Of a stretch of DNA of 36,775 nucleotides, positions 36,315-36,775 are shown one piece after another; within the stretch, counting starts at the first letter, position 1, and the number at the start of each line of letters is the position of its first letter. The notes below the pieces were generated by a model, which made no database searches, was not told the origin of the DNA, and worked only from the letters and a program-made list of their open reading frames with translations. The stretch is from Paracoccus sp. (in: a-proteobacteria). Lineage in GTDB: Bacteria; Pseudomonadota; Alphaproteobacteria; Rhodobacterales; Rhodobacteraceae. The stretch lies in assembly GCF_030536915.1 (NCBI RefSeq), contig NZ_JAUNPC010000011.1, positions 10,106-46,880 on the forward strand, read 5' to 3'. Made by a program: the position numbers and the translations under genes.

Positions 36315-36775
36315 TTACAGCACCAGTTCGGTCGGGCGGCGGCGTTCCAGCCAGATCACGATCATCAGCCGCGTCAGGTAGATCGCGGTGAAGACCGAGG
36401 TCATGATGCCGATGACCAGCGTCACGGCAAAGCCCTTGACCGGTCCCGAGCCGAGGAAGAACATCACCAGCGCCGCGATGAAGGTCGTGACGTTGGCGTC
36501 GATGATCGCGCTCATCGCCTCGTTGAAGCCGTCGTCGATGGCCTTCATCACCCGCTTGCCGGCCCGCAGCTCCTCGCGGATGCGTTCGTAGATGATGACG
36601 TTGGCGTCCACCGCCGTGCCCACCGTCAGCACGATCCCCGCGATGCCGGGCAGGGTCAGCGTGGCCCCTATCGCCCCCATGATCGCCAGGATCAGGATGA
36701 CGTTGACGATCACCGCGACCGAGGCGAAGACCCCGAACAGCCCGTAGCTGGCCACCATGTAGGCCACGACCAGCA
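36315..36775 (-). CDS. secD: Protein translocase subunit SecD (3' part)
   Basis: Only the last 152 residues or so are in the window; the gene continues beyond the right edge. The fragment is the membrane half of SecD. It contains [43 protein letters not shown] (with the conserved D519-type proton-path Asp), [21 protein letters not shown] and [20 protein letters not shown]. It ends [22 protein letters not shown]. The spacing to secF is 10 bp. SecD and SecF work as one complex, and here they head the operon that also carries the ccm genes. Confidence 0.95.
   Translation of the reverse strand, partial: LVVAYMVASYGLFGVFASVAVIVNVILILAIMGAIGATLTLPGIAGIVLTVGTAVDANVIIYERIREELRAGKRVMKAIDDGFNEAMSAIIDANVTTFIAALVMFFLGSGPVKGFAVTLVIGIMTSVFTAIYLTRLMIVIWLERRRPTELVL

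Overview
The window reads as chromosome of a GC-rich alphaproteobacterium of the Rhodobacteraceae, most like Paracoccus or Rhodobacter. The basis is family recognition by eye, without a database search. Supporting traits are the very GC-rich third codon positions, the linkage secD-secF-Mth938-ccmABCDG (the Rhodobacter hel cluster order), a FolE2-type GTP cyclohydrolase, acnA divergent from a secreted DUF1223 protein, and promoters with TTGAC-like -35 boxes. Most genes are core housekeeping genes. I see no CRISPR array, prophage, insertion sequence, toxin-antitoxin pair or recognisable defence system.

Layout. Positions 1-869 hold the end of a class III aminotransferase. Positions 940-6670 form a tight + strand surface-glycan operon: a 1240-residue sulfotransferase/coiled-coil/double glycosyltransferase fusion, a second sulfotransferase, and the UDP-GlcNAc 2-epimerase WecB. 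Then come comEC (-), gltX and gltA (+, with a strong terminator), a candidate 6S RNA, zapA and a coiled-coil gene (-), and ileS (+). A lower-GC glycosyltransferase with its own promoter follows ileS and looks acquired. metZ-folE2 (-) and terC (+) diverge from overlapping promoters. A UvrD/PcrA helicase (+), a QorB-like NmrA reductase (-), yciB (+) and an alpha/beta hydrolase (-) follow, packed so tightly that convergent genes overlap.

Positions 26166-26959 hold rpmG (L33) and the RNase P RNA gene rnpB, both on the - strand and each with a readable promoter. DUF1223 (-) and acnA (+) diverge next; the acnA leader carries a perfect 12-bp hairpin. An orphan RTX calcium-binding repeat protein follows. 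The right end is one - strand operon, secD-secF-Mth938-ccmA-ccmB-ccmC-ccmD-ccmG, for protein export and cytochrome c maturation. It is joined by 1-8 bp start/stop overlaps except at ccmA-ccmB, where about 150 bp of stacked hairpins intervene.

The observations most worth following are the multi-hairpin cassette inside the ccm operon, the four-part glycan enzyme with its exact 18-residue helical repeats, the 6S RNA candidate, and the acnA leader hairpin.
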